Shown: positions 8,315-17,937 of the stretch, piece by piece
How positions within the stretch are numbered: position 1 is the stretch's first letter
Layout: each line of letters opens with the position of its first letter
Assembly (NCBI RefSeq): GCF_003352085.1
Contig: NZ_CP025804.1
Coordinates: forward strand, 1,612,001-1,676,000
DNA from: Sulfitobacter sp. SK012
GTDB lineage: Bacteria; Pseudomonadota; Alphaproteobacteria; Rhodobacterales; Rhodobacteraceae
Length of the DNA stretch: 64,000 nucleotides
Direction: 5' to 3'
Translations under genes and position numbers: made by a program
Notes under the pieces: model-generated
The model's input: only the letters and a program-made list of their open reading frames with translations
Told to the model about the DNA's origin: nothing
The model's database searches: none

Positions 8315-9568
8315 ATGCGGTTTTCAGGATGGCGCGTTCTGCGTGAAGGCTTGACCGGTAATAAGGGTTGGGGTCCCCATTGGCGTGACCCCGAGCCCAA
8401 GGCTGAATATGATGCAATCATCATTGGTGGCGGCGGCCACGGGTTGTCGACTGCTTATTATTTGGCCAAAAATCACGGAATGACCAATATCGCTGTGTTG
8501 GAAAAAGGCTATCTGGGTGGCGGTAACGTTGGACGGAACACGACCATTGTGCGGGCGAATTACTTCCTTGAGGGGAACTCGGAATTCTATTCGCATTCAC
8601 TCAAGCTCTGGGAGGGGCTGGAACAAGATCTGAACTACAATGTTATGCATTCACAGCGCGGCTTGATTAATCTTTTTCATTCCGACGGCCAGCGCGATGC
8701 CTTTGCGCGGCGCGGAAATGCGATGATCAATCAAGGAGACGACGCCGAGCTTTTGGACCGCGAGGGCGTGCGCAAATACCTGCCCTATCTGGATTTCGAC
8801 ACTGCGCGCTTTCCTATTTATGGTGGCTTGTTGCATGGGCGCGGCGGGACCGCGCGGCATGATGCTGTGGCGTGGGGCTATGCGCGGGGGGCAGATCAAC
8901 GCGGTGTAGATTTGATCCAGCAGTGCGAGGTAACCGGCATCGACATTGAGAATGGCAAAGTGCGCGGCGTTCAAACCACACGCGGGTCGATCCGAGCCAA
9001 AAAGGTTGGGATCGTGGTTGCGGGTCGCTCAGGTCAGGTGGCGGCGATGGCGGGCATGCGCCTGCCAATCGAGAGCCATGTCTTGCAGGCATTCGTGACC
9101 GAAGGACTGAAACCCGTCATCGATCATGTGGTCAGCTTTGGGATGGGACATTTTTATATCAGCCAGTCGGACAAAGGCGGGTTGGTGTTTGGTGGCGATC
9201 TGGATTTCTATGCATCTTATGCCAGCCGAGGCAATTTGCCGATGGCCGAGCATGTAATGGAAGCAGGGATGACGTTGATGCCGATGATTGGCAAGGCCAA
9301 GGTTTTGCGCAGTTGGGGCGGGATCATGGACATGACGCCAGACGGATCGCCCATTATCGACAAGACCGAAACCGAAGGTTTGTTCATCAACGGCGGCTGG
9401 TGTTACGGCGGGTTCAAGGCGGTGCCGGGATCAGGCTACAGCTTGGCACATTTGATGGCCACAGGGGACCACCACGCCCCAGCCGCCAAGTTCCGATTGG
9501 ACCGCTTTCGCAGCGGCGTTGGGATTTTGGACGAAGAGGGCACCGGCTCTCAGCATAACCTGCATTGA
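8315..9568 (+). CDS. soxB: Sarcosine oxidase subunit beta
   Basis: The 417-residue flavoprotein subunit has an ADP-binding GGGGHGLSTAYYLA motif (residues 37-50) and EKGYLGGGNVGRNTTIVRANY, where the family covalently binds FMN and places the FAD. In heterotetrameric sarcosine oxidase this subunit oxidises sarcosine to glycine, passing the methyl group to tetrahydrofolate in the alpha subunit and electrons to oxygen. ATG 8315 follows AAGGAG by 7 bases. It is the first gene of soxB-soxD-soxA-soxG, the standard order. The product is cytosolic. Confidence 0.95.
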   Translation: MRFSGWRVLREGLTGNKGWGPHWRDPEPKAEYDAIIIGGGGHGLSTAYYLAKNHGMTNIAVLEKGYLGGGNVGRNTTIVRANYFLEGNSEFYSHSLKLWEGLEQDLNYNVMHSQRGLINLFHSDGQRDAFARRGNAMINQGDDAELLDREGVRKYLPYLDFDTARFPIYGGLLHGRGGTARHDAVAWGYARGADQRGVDLIQQCEVTGIDIENGKVRGVQTTRGSIRAKKVGIVVAGRSGQVAAMAGMRLPIESHVLQAFVTEGLKPVIDHVVSFGMGHFYISQSDKGGLVFGGDLDFYASYASRGNLPMAEHVMEAGMTLMPMIGKAKVLRSWGGIMDMTPDGSPIIDKTETEGLFINGGWCYGGFKAVPGSGYSLAHLMATGDHHAPAAKFRLDRFRSGVGILDEEGTGSQHNLH

Positions 9569-9570
9569 GG

Positions 9571-9645
9571 ATGCCGATGACTGGTCTTGAGTTCGTTTTG
9601 AGGGATGAAGCAAGGGCTGCGGCTCTATTGGGGGTGTTGGCATGA
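9571..9645 (+). CDS. Possible 24-residue leader ORF between soxB and soxD
   Basis: An ATG two bases after the soxB stop opens a 24-codon frame whose TGA overlaps the soxD ATG (ATGA at 9642-9645). The peptide begins MPMTGLEFVLRDEA and is mildly amphipathic. It may only keep ribosomes moving across the 73-base gap so that soxD is translationally coupled, or it may be chance. GAGG before it is a weak ribosome-binding site. I know of no such peptide in other sox operons. Confidence 0.3.
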   Translation: MPMTGLEFVLRDEARAAALLGVLA

Positions 9646-9905
9646 GGATCAAGTGTCCGATATGCGGAGAGCGTGACCGACGCGAGTATTATTACAAGGG
9701 CGACGCGATTGCTTTGAACCGTCCTGCGCCTGACGCGGGTGAAACCGCATGGCAAGATTACGTACATTTGCGCGATAACCCCGCTGGACGCACCCGCGAT
9801 TTATGGCAACACGAGGGGGGCTGCGGAGCTTGGGTTGTTGTGACCCGCGATACCGTAACCCACGAGATATTCGAAGTGGTTTTGGGAGCGGAGGCTGCGC
9901 GATGA
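9642..9905 (+). CDS. soxD: Sarcosine oxidase subunit delta
   Basis: The 87-residue protein has the zinc-binding pattern of SoxD: CPICGERD near the N-terminus (Cys5, Cys8) and a later GGCGAW with the third cysteine; the fourth ligand is usually a histidine, here probably His57 in WQHEGGCG. The hallmark motifs YYYKGDA and YVHLRDNPAGRTRDLWQHEGGC are present. It is the small zinc subunit bound to SoxA in the alpha-beta-gamma-delta complex. Its stop overlaps the soxA start by 4 bp (ATGA). Confidence 0.93.
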   Translation: MRIKCPICGERDRREYYYKGDAIALNRPAPDAGETAWQDYVHLRDNPAGRTRDLWQHEGGCGAWVVVTRDTVTHEIFEVVLGAEAAR

Positions 9906-12838
9906 GGATTGCAGGCAAAGGATTGATCGACCGTAGCAAGCCGGTGTCGTTTACGTTCGACGGCAAAAGCTATGGTGGATTTGCCGGGGACACTGTCGCG
10001 TCAGCGCTATTGGCCAATGAGGTGCGGTTGATGGCCCGATCGTTCAAATATCACCGACCCCGCGGCGTTTTGAGTGCAGGCAGCGAAGAACCCAACGCCC
10101 TAATGACCATCGGCGAGGGCGCCGGAGCAGAGCCGAATGTGCGCGCCACCGTGCAGGAGATTTACGACGGGCTGAAGGTGCGTTCACAGTCGGCGTTTCC
10201 GTCGCTTAATTTTGATGTGATGGCCGTGAACAACTTTGCCGCGCCGTTTTTGGGAGCGGGATTTTACTACAAAACTTTCATGTGGCCCAAGAAGTTTTGG
10301 GAAGCGCTGTATGAGCCGATCATTCGGCGTGCAGCAGGCCTGGGTGGTTTGAGCGGTCAAAGCAATCCCGATACATATGAACGCGCCTTTGCCCATTGTG
10401 ACCTGTTGGTGATTGGGGCGGGTCCCACGGGGTTGATGGCCGCGCTGACAGCAGGGCGGGCCGGCGTTGACGTGATCTTATGCGATGAAGACACGCGGAT
10501 GGGGGGGCGATTGCTGGCGGAGAGCGACGCCGTTGGCCACCAGCATGGTGCTGCTTGGGCGGCAGATATCGTGGCAGAGCTTGCGTCGATGGATAATGTT
10601 CGACTGATGACCCGCACGACGGTCATAGGGGCTTATGATGGCGGCACCTACGGTGCGCTGGAGCGCGTTGGGCACCATCACGGCGCGCGCGAAATGCTCG
10701 TTCCGCTTGAGTGCTTCTGGCGTATTGCGGCCAAACAGACGGTGCTTGCGGCAGGTGCCCTGGAGCGGCCCGTGGCCTTTCAAAACAACGACCGACCAGG
10801 GATCATGACGGCGGGGGCGGTGCGCGCATACCTCAATCGCTGGGGGGTCAGCCCGGGCAAACACGTCACGGTCTTTGGCAACAATGATGACGCCCACCGC
10901 ACCGCACGTGATCTGGCCGCGGCAGGTGTGCATGTGGCTGCCCTGATCGACAGCCGGCCCGAAGCCGATCCGGGCAATGTGCCTTATCCGGTTTACCGAG
11001 GTGCGCAGGTTTATGGCAGCTCTGGCCGCAAACAGCTTGAGAGCATTCAAATCCGAACCATGGATGGGAATTTTGCGGTCCAGACAGATTGCCTGGCGAT
11101 GTCGGGGGGCTGGAACCCGACGGTGCATTTGACCTGCCATATGAACGGGCGGCCCACGTGGCGCGACGACATTCAGGCGTTTGTCCCGACCCAAGGTTCA
11201 GTGCCAAATATGGTGTCTGCGGGCGCGTGCAATGGCGTGTTTTCGACGGCAGCGTGTTTGGCAGATGGCGTGCGCGCCGCAGCGGATGCACTAAAGGCGC
11301 TGGGCAAGAAGCCTGTAGCTGTGGATTTGCCTACGGCCGAAGATGCACCTTACCGCATCCGCGCACTTTGGGCCGTAGCAGGTAAAGGGCGTGCTTGGCT
11401 CGATTTTCAGAACGATGTGAGCGTGAAGGACATCAAACAGGCCGCAGTTGAGAATTTCAAATCCGTTGAGCATATGAAGCGTTATACCACGCAAGGCATG
11501 GCGACCGATCAAGGTAAGAATTCCAACATGGCGGCTTTGGCGGTGCTGGCGGATGCAACGGGGCGCGGCATATCTGAGACGGGGACCACGACGTTTCGCC
11601 CGCCCTACACACCGGTCGCGATTGCGGCGATGGGGGCAGGCGCACAGGGCACAGGTTTTGCGCCCGAACGTTATACAACTTCGCAGAGGCAAAGCACCAA
11701 GATGGGCGCGCCAATGATTGAGGCGGGGCTATGGTACCGCCCCAGCTATTTCCCACGCACCGGTGAGACGACATGGCGGCAGTCTTGTGACCGCGAGGTA
11801 GGTTTTGTGCGCGGGACTGTTGGGGTTTGCGATGTCAGCACCTTGGGCAAGATCGATATTCAGGGGCCGGACGCGGCCAAGTTGCTGGATTTGGTCTACA
11901 CCAACATGTTCTCGACGCTGAAGGTCGGCCGAGTGCGCTATGGTTTGATGCTGCGTGAAGATGGGACCGTCATGGATGATGGCACCTGCGCGCGGCTGGG
12001 TGACGCGCATTATGTGATGACCACCACAACCGCTGCAGCTGGCGATGTGATGCGGCATTTGGAATTTGTCGCGCAATGTTTGCATCCTGAATGGCAGCTG
12101 AACATTGCGTCGGTGACGGAGCAGTGGGCGCAGTTTGCTGTGGCCGGGCCAAAATCGCGCGAGCTGTTGAACGGTCTGTTGGATGGGCAGATCGACGATG
12201 AAACCTGGCCGTTCATGGCCTGCGGAGAGATGGAGGTTGCGGGTGTTGCAGGGCGGCTGTTCCGCATCTCTTTCTCGGGCGAGCACGCCTATGAGCTTGC
12301 GGTGCCTGCGCGCTACGGGGCGTCGCTTTTTGCTGAGTTGGTGCAGCGCAGTGAAGCCCTTTGCGGTGGGGCTTACGGGATGGAAGCGTTGAATGTGCTA
12401 CGTATCGAAAAGGGGCATATCACCCACGCAGAAATCCATGGCCGCACAACCGCGTTCGACATTGGCATGGCGCGGATGGTGTCCGCCAAAAAGGATTGCA
12501 TCGGCAAGGTGATGGCCGCGCGTCCGGGCCTGGTGGATGACAATCGCGAACAGCTGGTCGGGCTAAAACCTGTAGGTTCGGTCAAACAGCTGACGGCGGG
12601 CGCGCATGTCTTTGCTGAAGGTGACGACGCGGTGCGCGAAAACGGCCAAGGCTATGTGACATCCGTGGCGTTCTCGCCTGATGTGGGAACCTATGTCGGC
12701 TTGGGGTTCGTCAAAAATGGACCTGCTCGAATAGGTGAAGTGATGCGCATGGTCGACCATCTGCGCGCCATTGAAGCTGAGGTTGAAATTTGCAGCCCCG
12801 TCTTTGTCGACCCAACAGGAGGGCGTGTACGTGGTTGA
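9902..12838 (+). CDS. soxA: Sarcosine oxidase subunit alpha
   Basis: The 978-residue subunit shows the SoxA layout: an N-terminal region resembling a ferredoxin-like domain (1-90), an NAD-binding Rossmann domain (LLVIGAGPTGLMAALTAGRA near 170-190), and a C-terminal aminomethyltransferase (GcvT-like) domain from about 600, with VGVCDVSTLGKIDIQGPDA and AGPKSRELL, which binds tetrahydrofolate. It takes the methylene group as 5,10-methylene-THF. ATG 9902 overlaps the soxD stop. The frame is open further upstream but that part lies inside soxD. Length is normal for the family. Confidence 0.95.
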   Translation: MRIAGKGLIDRSKPVSFTFDGKSYGGFAGDTVASALLANEVRLMARSFKYHRPRGVLSAGSEEPNALMTIGEGAGAEPNVRATVQEIYDGLKVRSQSAFPSLNFDVMAVNNFAAPFLGAGFYYKTFMWPKKFWEALYEPIIRRAAGLGGLSGQSNPDTYERAFAHCDLLVIGAGPTGLMAALTAGRAGVDVILCDEDTRMGGRLLAESDAVGHQHGAAWAADIVAELASMDNVRLMTRTTVIGAYDGGTYGALERVGHHHGAREMLVPLECFWRIAAKQTVLAAGALERPVAFQNNDRPGIMTAGAVRAYLNRWGVSPGKHVTVFGNNDDAHRTARDLAAAGVHVAALIDSRPEADPGNVPYPVYRGAQVYGSSGRKQLESIQIRTMDGNFAVQTDCLAMSGGWNPTVHLTCHMNGRPTWRDDIQAFVPTQGSVPNMVSAGACNGVFSTAACLADGVRAAADALKALGKKPVAVDLPTAEDAPYRIRALWAVAGKGRAWLDFQNDVSVKDIKQAAVENFKSVEHMKRYTTQGMATDQGKNSNMAALAVLADATGRGISETGTTTFRPPYTPVAIAAMGAGAQGTGFAPERYTTSQRQSTKMGAPMIEAGLWYRPSYFPRTGETTWRQSCDREVGFVRGTVGVCDVSTLGKIDIQGPDAAKLLDLVYTNMFSTLKVGRVRYGLMLREDGTVMDDGTCARLGDAHYVMTTTTAAAGDVMRHLEFVAQCLHPEWQLNIASVTEQWAQFAVAGPKSRELLNGLLDGQIDDETWPFMACGEMEVAGVAGRLFRISFSGEHAYELAVPARYGASLFAELVQRSEALCGGAYGMEALNVLRIEKGHITHAEIHGRTTAFDIGMARMVSAKKDCIGKVMAARPGLVDDNREQLVGLKPVGSVKQLTAGAHVFAEGDDAVRENGQGYVTSVAFSPDVGTYVGLGFVKNGPARIGEVMRMVDHLRAIEAEVEICSPVFVDPTGGRVRG

Positions 12839-13370
12839 ATTGACGTCAAAAACACCCTGTGCTGAGTTGCTGCCGTTGGAGATTGGCGGCGTAACGCTGG
12901 AAGAGATTGATCCCGGGCAGATGACGATACTTGGCCCGTTTGCCGATGCCAAAATGTCGAACGTTTTGGAAGCAGCTCATGGGATGGCGTTGCCAGTACC
13001 GGGGCGCAGTACGGGTAAAGAGGGCGCGCGCTGTATCTGGTTTGGACGGGGGCAGGCGTTGCTGATGGGGCCTGTGCCGGATGCGAAATTGGCCAAACAT
13101 GGTGCGGTTGTTGATCAATCCGACGGTTGGGCCGTGGTCACGTTGAATGGCGAGGGCGCAGACCAAGTTTTGGCGCGTCTTATGCCGCTTGATCTAAGGC
13201 CTGCGCAATTCAAGCGCGGTCACACCGGGCGTACGCAGCTGGGGCATATGGCCTGCAGCGTCACGCGACTGGGCTCCCAAAGCTTTATGATCGCGGTGTT
13301 TCGATCAATGGCAGGTACGATGGTGCATGAGCTAAAGACAGCTATGGCAGGGGTCGCGTCTCGGCGTTAG
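12831..13370 (+). CDS. soxG: Sarcosine oxidase subunit gamma
   Basis: A 179-residue product fits SoxG in length and position, and in late motifs such as GRTQLGHMACSVTRLG followed by a long hydrophobic strand. The gamma subunit is structurally like the GcvT C-terminal domain and completes the heterotetramer. GTG 12831 is chosen because AGGAGG ends 8 bases before it; it overlaps the end of soxA by 8 bp. A GTG at 12825 would be too close to that site. The N-terminus is less conserved than the rest. Confidence 0.88.
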   Translation: MVELTSKTPCAELLPLEIGGVTLEEIDPGQMTILGPFADAKMSNVLEAAHGMALPVPGRSTGKEGARCIWFGRGQALLMGPVPDAKLAKHGAVVDQSDGWAVVTLNGEGADQVLARLMPLDLRPAQFKRGHTGRTQLGHMACSVTRLGSQSFMIAVFRSMAGTMVHELKTAMAGVASRR

Positions 13371-13402
13371 GCTGGGGGTGAAATCAAGATGTGGAGACTA
13401 AA

Positions 13403-13714
13403 ATGGTTCGTTTCGTAAAATTCGCTGTCGTATGTTGTTTGGCGCTGCCTGCGGCCCCTTTGTTGGCTGCATCGGCCAAAGAAACCGATTGTGCGTATCA
13501 GGGGAATGTTGTTGAGGCCGTTCGTCAAGCGCGCATTGCTCGGGTGCGCGAGCGTTCTGTGCCGGAACATATCGCCAAGACGCAACCTACGTGGCCAGAA
13601 AAGTACAATGCCGTCATCCCGCTGGTTGCCCCGTGGATTTATGAGATGCGGATGAAAGAAGTGCGCACCACCGATTTGCAAGCGGGTTGGAAAGAACTTT
13701 GTTTGCAGCAGTAA
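13403..13714 (+). CDS. Small exported protein of unknown function
   Basis: A 103-residue protein with a clear signal peptide: basic MVRFVK, hydrophobic core to about residue 18, and a likely cut after PLLAASA near 24. The mature part has two cysteines (DCAYQG near 29 and the terminal ELCLQQ), which could form a disulfide in the periplasm. ATG 13403 is preceded by GGAGA. It lies 32 bases after soxG but nothing ties it to sarcosine metabolism. I do not recognise a named family. Confidence 0.65.
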   Translation: MVRFVKFAVVCCLALPAAPLLAASAKETDCAYQGNVVEAVRQARIARVRERSVPEHIAKTQPTWPEKYNAVIPLVAPWIYEMRMKEVRTTDLQAGWKELCLQQ

Positions 13715-13762
13715 GCACGTCTGCGTCTGGACTCTGATCCAGCGCGCCCAATATAAAGTGGC

Positions 13763-15745
13763 ATGAGCCTGCCCCCTGGATTTTTGGATGAACTACGGAC
13801 CCGCGCCAGCCTGTCACAGGTGGTGGGGCGTAAGGTCATGTGGGATGCGCGCAAATCCAATCAGGGCAAAGGCGATATGTGGGCTCCGTGCCCATTCCAT
13901 CAAGAAAAATCGGCCAGCTTTCACGTCGATGACCGCAAGGGATTTTACTATTGCTTTGGTTGTCATGCCAAGGGCGACGCGATTTCCTTTGTGCGCGAGA
14001 CGGAGAATGTGAGTTTCATGGAGGCGGTTGAGATTCTTGCCCGCGAAGCTGGGATGCCAATGCCAGAACGCGATCCGCGTGCGCAGGAGAAATCTGATCT
14101 GCGCACGGAGCTCTCTGAGGTGATGGAACTAGCGGTGCGGTGGTTTCGCCTGCAGCTCAAGACTGGTGCGGCAGAGGCGGCGCGCAACTATCTGATCGGC
14201 CGCGGCTTGGATGATGAAGCGCTTGAGCGGTGGGAGATCGGGTTTGCCCCCGACAGCTGGCAAGGTCTTTGGGATGCCCTCAAGGGCAAGGGCATCGCGG
14301 ATGATCTCATCCTTGGTGCGGGCCTTGCAAAGCCTAGCACCAAAGGCGGCAAGCCCTATGATACGTTCCGTGGTCGGATCATGTACCCAATCCGCGATGC
14401 GCGGGGGCGTGCGATTGCCTTTGGGGGCCGCGCGATGGACCCTGAGGACAAGGCGAAATACCTCAATTCACCCGAAACGGCACTGTTTGATAAGGGCCGC
14501 AGTCTTTATAATGTGAAGGACGCGCGTACGGCCGCGGGCAAGGGACAGCCCTTGGTTGTTGCCGAAGGATATATGGATGTGATCGCCTTGGTGCAGGGGG
14601 GCTTTGGTGCGGCGGTTGCACCTTTGGGCACTGCGATTACCGAAAACCAATTGCAAATGTTGTGGCGCATCGCACCTGAGCCGATCATCACGCTGGACGG
14701 CGATACTGCGGGCCAACGCGCGGCGCTGCGGCTGATCGATCTGGCGCTGCCTCTTTTGGAGGCGGGGCAAAGCCTGCGGTTCGCGATGATGCCCGACGGG
14801 CAGGATCCTGATGATCTTATTCGCAGTGCAGGGGCAGGTGCGCTGCAAAAACTCTTGGATGCGGCCCAGCCCATGGTGCAGCTTTTGTGGCAACGCGAGA
14901 CTGAAGGACGTGTTTTTGACAGCCCAGAGCGCAAAGCCGGGCTGGACAAGGCGTTGCGCGAAAAGATCAAGCTGATCAAAGATCCATCAATCCGCAGCCA
15001 TTACGGTCAGGAAATCAAGGACCTGCGTTGGCAGCTTTTCCGCTCAAAAGGGAGTGGATCGCGTCAAACTGGCGCAAAATGGGTGCCGGGCGCGAAGTTT
15101 AAGGGCGCGCCAGAGGGACCGTCGGCTGGCGCTAAATCTTCCGTTCTTGCGACCTCGCCAGATGCGCGTGCCACAGATCATCTGCGCGAGGCGGTGATCC
15201 TTGCGGCCTGTATCTGCTGTCCTGAGGTGGTCGAGGATTTTGAAAACGGGCTGGAGAGCATGGCCTGCACTGACACCCAGCACGCCGTCTTGCGCGACCT
15301 GATTCTACGCCACGCGGCCCAAGGTCCGGAGGTGTTGCGCCAAAATATAATGAGCGCGCTTGGGGGCGGAGCCCTTGAAAATCTGCTGGGTCAAAGCCAC
15401 GTTGCCATTACACCTTGCGTGCGTTCGCCCGGAAATGCGGAGATCACAGCAATGACGGTGACCGAAGAATTGGCCAAGCTGGAGGCCGTGCGCGGACTGG
15501 CGGATGAGATAGCGGATGCCGCAGAGGATTTGAGCGGCGTGGCGGACGAAGGTGTGACATGGAGGTTGTCCGAAGCGGCGCGTGCGTCGGACCGGGCGCA
15601 CCGAAGCGGACAAGAAGATAAGGCGGAATATGATCTGGGTGACAACGGTGCGCGCATCAAAAGAGACGAACGTAGCGCACTGGACGCGCTCCTAGATCAG
15701 ATTACCTTTGCCAAGCCCAAAGGGCGTGCAGAAAAAGACAGTTAA
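13763..15745 (+). CDS. dnaG: DNA primase
   Basis: The 660-residue protein has all DnaG parts: the CHC2 zinc finger (Cys43, His46, Cys64, Cys67), the RNA-polymerase-like core with EGYMDV (Glu268) and DGDTAG (312-317) of the TOPRIM fold, and a C-terminal helicase-binding domain after about residue 460. It makes RNA primers at the replication fork with DnaB. The linker around 430-460 is rich in Gly, Lys and Ser. dnaG precedes rpoD as in other alphaproteobacteria, but a weak terminator and a 130-base gap suggest separate transcription as well. Confidence 0.96.
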   Translation: MSLPPGFLDELRTRASLSQVVGRKVMWDARKSNQGKGDMWAPCPFHQEKSASFHVDDRKGFYYCFGCHAKGDAISFVRETENVSFMEAVEILAREAGMPMPERDPRAQEKSDLRTELSEVMELAVRWFRLQLKTGAAEAARNYLIGRGLDDEALERWEIGFAPDSWQGLWDALKGKGIADDLILGAGLAKPSTKGGKPYDTFRGRIMYPIRDARGRAIAFGGRAMDPEDKAKYLNSPETALFDKGRSLYNVKDARTAAGKGQPLVVAEGYMDVIALVQGGFGAAVAPLGTAITENQLQMLWRIAPEPIITLDGDTAGQRAALRLIDLALPLLEAGQSLRFAMMPDGQDPDDLIRSAGAGALQKLLDAAQPMVQLLWQRETEGRVFDSPERKAGLDKALREKIKLIKDPSIRSHYGQEIKDLRWQLFRSKGSGSRQTGAKWVPGAKFKGAPEGPSAGAKSSVLATSPDARATDHLREAVILAACICCPEVVEDFENGLESMACTDTQHAVLRDLILRHAAQGPEVLRQNIMSALGGGALENLLGQSHVAITPCVRSPGNAEITAMTVTEELAKLEAVRGLADEIADAAEDLSGVADEGVTWRLSEAARASDRAHRSGQEDKAEYDLGDNGARIKRDERSALDALLDQITFAKPKGRAEKDS

Positions 15746-15748
15746 GCA

Positions 15749-15773
15749 ATGCGTGGCCTTTTGCCCGCATTTT
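15749..15773 (+). terminator. Weak hairpin after dnaG
   Basis: ATGCG at 15749-15753 pairs with CGCAT at 15766-15770 and is followed by TTT. The stem is short, so partial read-through into rpoD is likely. Confidence 0.35.
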
Positions 15774-15800
15774 ACTGAAAAGAAGGGCTTATGGGTTTAA

Positions 15801-15852
15801 GAATCACCCCAAACCCCGCATGATTCGAAAAACCGAATCACCTTAGTGATTC
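15801..15852. promoter_or_regulatory. Cluster of four GANTC (CcrM-type) sites upstream of rpoD
   Basis: GAATC at 15801-15805, GATTC at 15822-15826, GAATC at 15835-15839 and GATTC at 15848-15852 lie within 52 bases. The middle pair sits in a perfect hairpin: TGATTCG (15821-15827), six-base loop, CGAATCA (15834-15840). TGATTCG recurs at 15847-15853. GANTC is the methylation site of CcrM in alphaproteobacteria, and such sites in promoters can make transcription depend on replication timing. The last site is 24 bases before the rpoD start codon, so part of the cluster may be in the leader RNA. Confidence 0.55.
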
Positions 15853-15875
15853 GCGAGAGACCCATAGGAGCTTTC

Positions 15876-17873
15876 ATGGCCGCCAAAGACACCAACGAAG
15901 ACGCCAAAACCGACGACCAAGATTCCGGCCATTCGCTGGATATGAGTCAGGCCGCAGTCAAAAAGATGATCGGTGATGCCCGCGAAAAGGGCTACATCAC
16001 TTATGATCAGCTGAATACTGTTCTGCCACCTGATCAGGTCTCGTCCGAACAAATCGAAGACGTGATGTCGATGCTCAGCGAAATGGGCATCAACATCATC
16101 GAAGACGAAGACGAAGACGCAGAGGATGAAGATGCCAAGGGTGGCACCGAGGTGGCCACAACGGATAACAACCGTGACTTGACCCTTTCAGCGAGTACGA
16201 CAGAAAAGTTGGACCGCACAGATGACCCTGTACGGATGTATCTGCGTGAGATGGGCTCAGTTGAACTTCTGAGCCGCGAGGGCGAAATCGCCATCGCCAA
16301 GCGTATTGAGGCTGGCCGCAACACGATGATCGCAGGGCTGTGTGAAAGCCCGCTGACCTTCCAAGCGATTACAATCTGGCGTGACGAACTTCTCTCCGAA
16401 GACATTTTGCTGCGCGACGTTATCGATCTGGAAGCCACGTTTGGCACCCAGATGGGCGAAGAAGAGGCGACGACACCTGTCGTTCCTGCCTTTGGCGCTC
16501 CTACGGCCCAGACAAAAACCGAGGGTGGCCAAGAGCTGGACGCCGATGGCAATCCGATTACTGCAGATGATGATGACGACGACGATGATGACGAACAGGC
16601 CAACATGTCGCTTGCTGCGATGGAAGCGGCCCTGAAACCACAGGTTTTGGAAGCGCTCGACATTATTGCCGATGACTATGTCAAGCTAAGCGAGATGCAA
16701 GACAGCCGCATTTCCGCTACGCTGAACGAAGACGGGTCGTTTTCTGCAAAGAATGAAAAGGCTTATCAGAAACTGCGGTCAGAGATCGTGCTGCTCGTGA
16801 ACGAGCTACATCTGCACAACAACCGTATCGACGCGTTGATTGACCAACTTTACGGCATCAACCGCCGCATCATGCAAATCGACAGTGCAATGGTGAAGCT
16901 GGCAGACCAAGCGCGCATCAACCGCAAGGAATTTGTGGATGAATACCGTGGCTATGAGCTTGATCCAAATTGGATGGAGCGGATGGCAGGTAAGGCCGGT
17001 CGCGGCTGGCAGATGTTTATCGAACGCTCGTCCGGAAAAGTCGACGAGCTACGCTCTGATATGGCGCAGGTCGGTCAGTATGTAGGTCTGGATATCCCTG
17101 AGTTTCGCCGCATCGTGCAGCAGGTTCAGAAGGGCGAGAAAGAAGCGCGTCAGGCCAAGAAAGAAATGGTCGAAGCGAACTTGCGTCTGGTGATCTCGAT
17201 AGCGAAAAAGTACACGAACCGCGGCCTGCAATTCCTTGATCTTATTCAAGAAGGTAACATCGGCTTGATGAAAGCCGTGGACAAGTTTGAATATCGTCGC
17301 GGCTATAAGTTCTCAACTTATGCGACGTGGTGGATCCGTCAGGCGATCACGCGTTCTATTGCGGATCAGGCCCGTACGATCCGTATTCCGGTTCATATGA
17401 TCGAAACGATCAACAAGCTGGTGCGTACAGGTCGTCAGATGCTGCACGAAATTGGCCGCGAGCCGACGCCAGAAGAACTGGCCGCAAAGCTGCAAATGCC
17501 GCTTGAAAAAGTGCGCAAGGTGATGAAAATCGCCAAGGAGCCGATTTCGCTGGAGACGCCGATTGGCGACGAAGAAGACAGCCAGCTGGGCGACTTCATT
17601 GAGGACAAGAATGCTGTGCTGCCCTTGGACAGCGCGATTCAAGAGAACCTCAAGGAAACCACGACGCGCGTTCTGGCAAGCCTTACACCGCGCGAAGAGC
17701 GTGTATTGCGGATGCGCTTTGGTATCGGGATGAACACGGATCACACGCTGGAAGAAGTTGGCCAGCAGTTTAGCGTTACACGCGAACGTATCCGTCAAAT
17801 CGAAGCAAAGGCGCTGCGCAAGCTCAAGCATCCATCGCGTAGCCGCAAGTTACGGTCTTTCCTGGACCAGTAA
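15876..17873 (+). CDS. rpoD: RNA polymerase sigma factor RpoD (primary sigma-70)
   Basis: The 665-residue sigma factor has region 1.1 (about 20-80), region 1.2 ([11 protein letters not shown] near 115), a long non-conserved region with acidic tracts, regions 2.1-2.4 ([26 protein letters not shown] through [11 protein letters not shown]), region 3, and region 4.2 helix-turn-helix ([20 protein letters not shown]). ATG 15876 follows AGGAG. A run of nine Asp codons near residue 235 and a Glu/Asp tract near 75 are notable low-complexity stretches in this region. It directs housekeeping transcription. The upstream GANTC cluster may affect its timing. A strong terminator follows. Confidence 0.96.
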   Translation: MAAKDTNEDAKTDDQDSGHSLDMSQAAVKKMIGDAREKGYITYDQLNTVLPPDQVSSEQIEDVMSMLSEMGINIIEDEDEDAEDEDAKGGTEVATTDNNRDLTLSASTTEKLDRTDDPVRMYLREMGSVELLSREGEIAIAKRIEAGRNTMIAGLCESPLTFQAITIWRDELLSEDILLRDVIDLEATFGTQMGEEEATTPVVPAFGAPTAQTKTEGGQELDADGNPITADDDDDDDDDEQANMSLAAMEAALKPQVLEALDIIADDYVKLSEMQDSRISATLNEDGSFSAKNEKAYQKLRSEIVLLVNELHLHNNRIDALIDQLYGINRRIMQIDSAMVKLADQARINRKEFVDEYRGYELDPNWMERMAGKAGRGWQMFIERSSGKVDELRSDMAQVGQYVGLDIPEFRRIVQQVQKGEKEARQAKKEMVEANLRLVISIAKKYTNRGLQFLDLIQEGNIGLMKAVDKFEYRRGYKFSTYATWWIRQAITRSIADQARTIRIPVHMIETINKLVRTGRQMLHEIGREPTPEELAAKLQMPLEKVRKVMKIAKEPISLETPIGDEEDSQLGDFIEDKNAVLPLDSAIQENLKETTTRVLASLTPREERVLRMRFGIGMNTDHTLEEVGQQFSVTRERIRQIEAKALRKLKHPSRSRKLRSFLDQ

Positions 17874-17900
17874 AACTTGCAGAAATGAAACTGATTTAAA

Positions 17901-17937
17901 TCCGTCCGGGGGCAGGCCCCCCGGGCGGATTTTCTTT
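17901..17937 (+). terminator. Strong rho-independent terminator after rpoD
   Basis: TCCGTCCGGGG at 17901-17911 pairs with CCCCGGGCGGA at 17919-17929 (one G-U), followed by TTTTCTTTT. Confidence 0.9.

Noticed and set aside
16560..16600. Nine-Asp codon run in rpoD as a slippage hotspot or frameshift
   Set aside because: GAT and GAC codons are mixed, the frame is intact, and acidic tracts are common in the non-conserved region of alphaproteobacterial RpoD.
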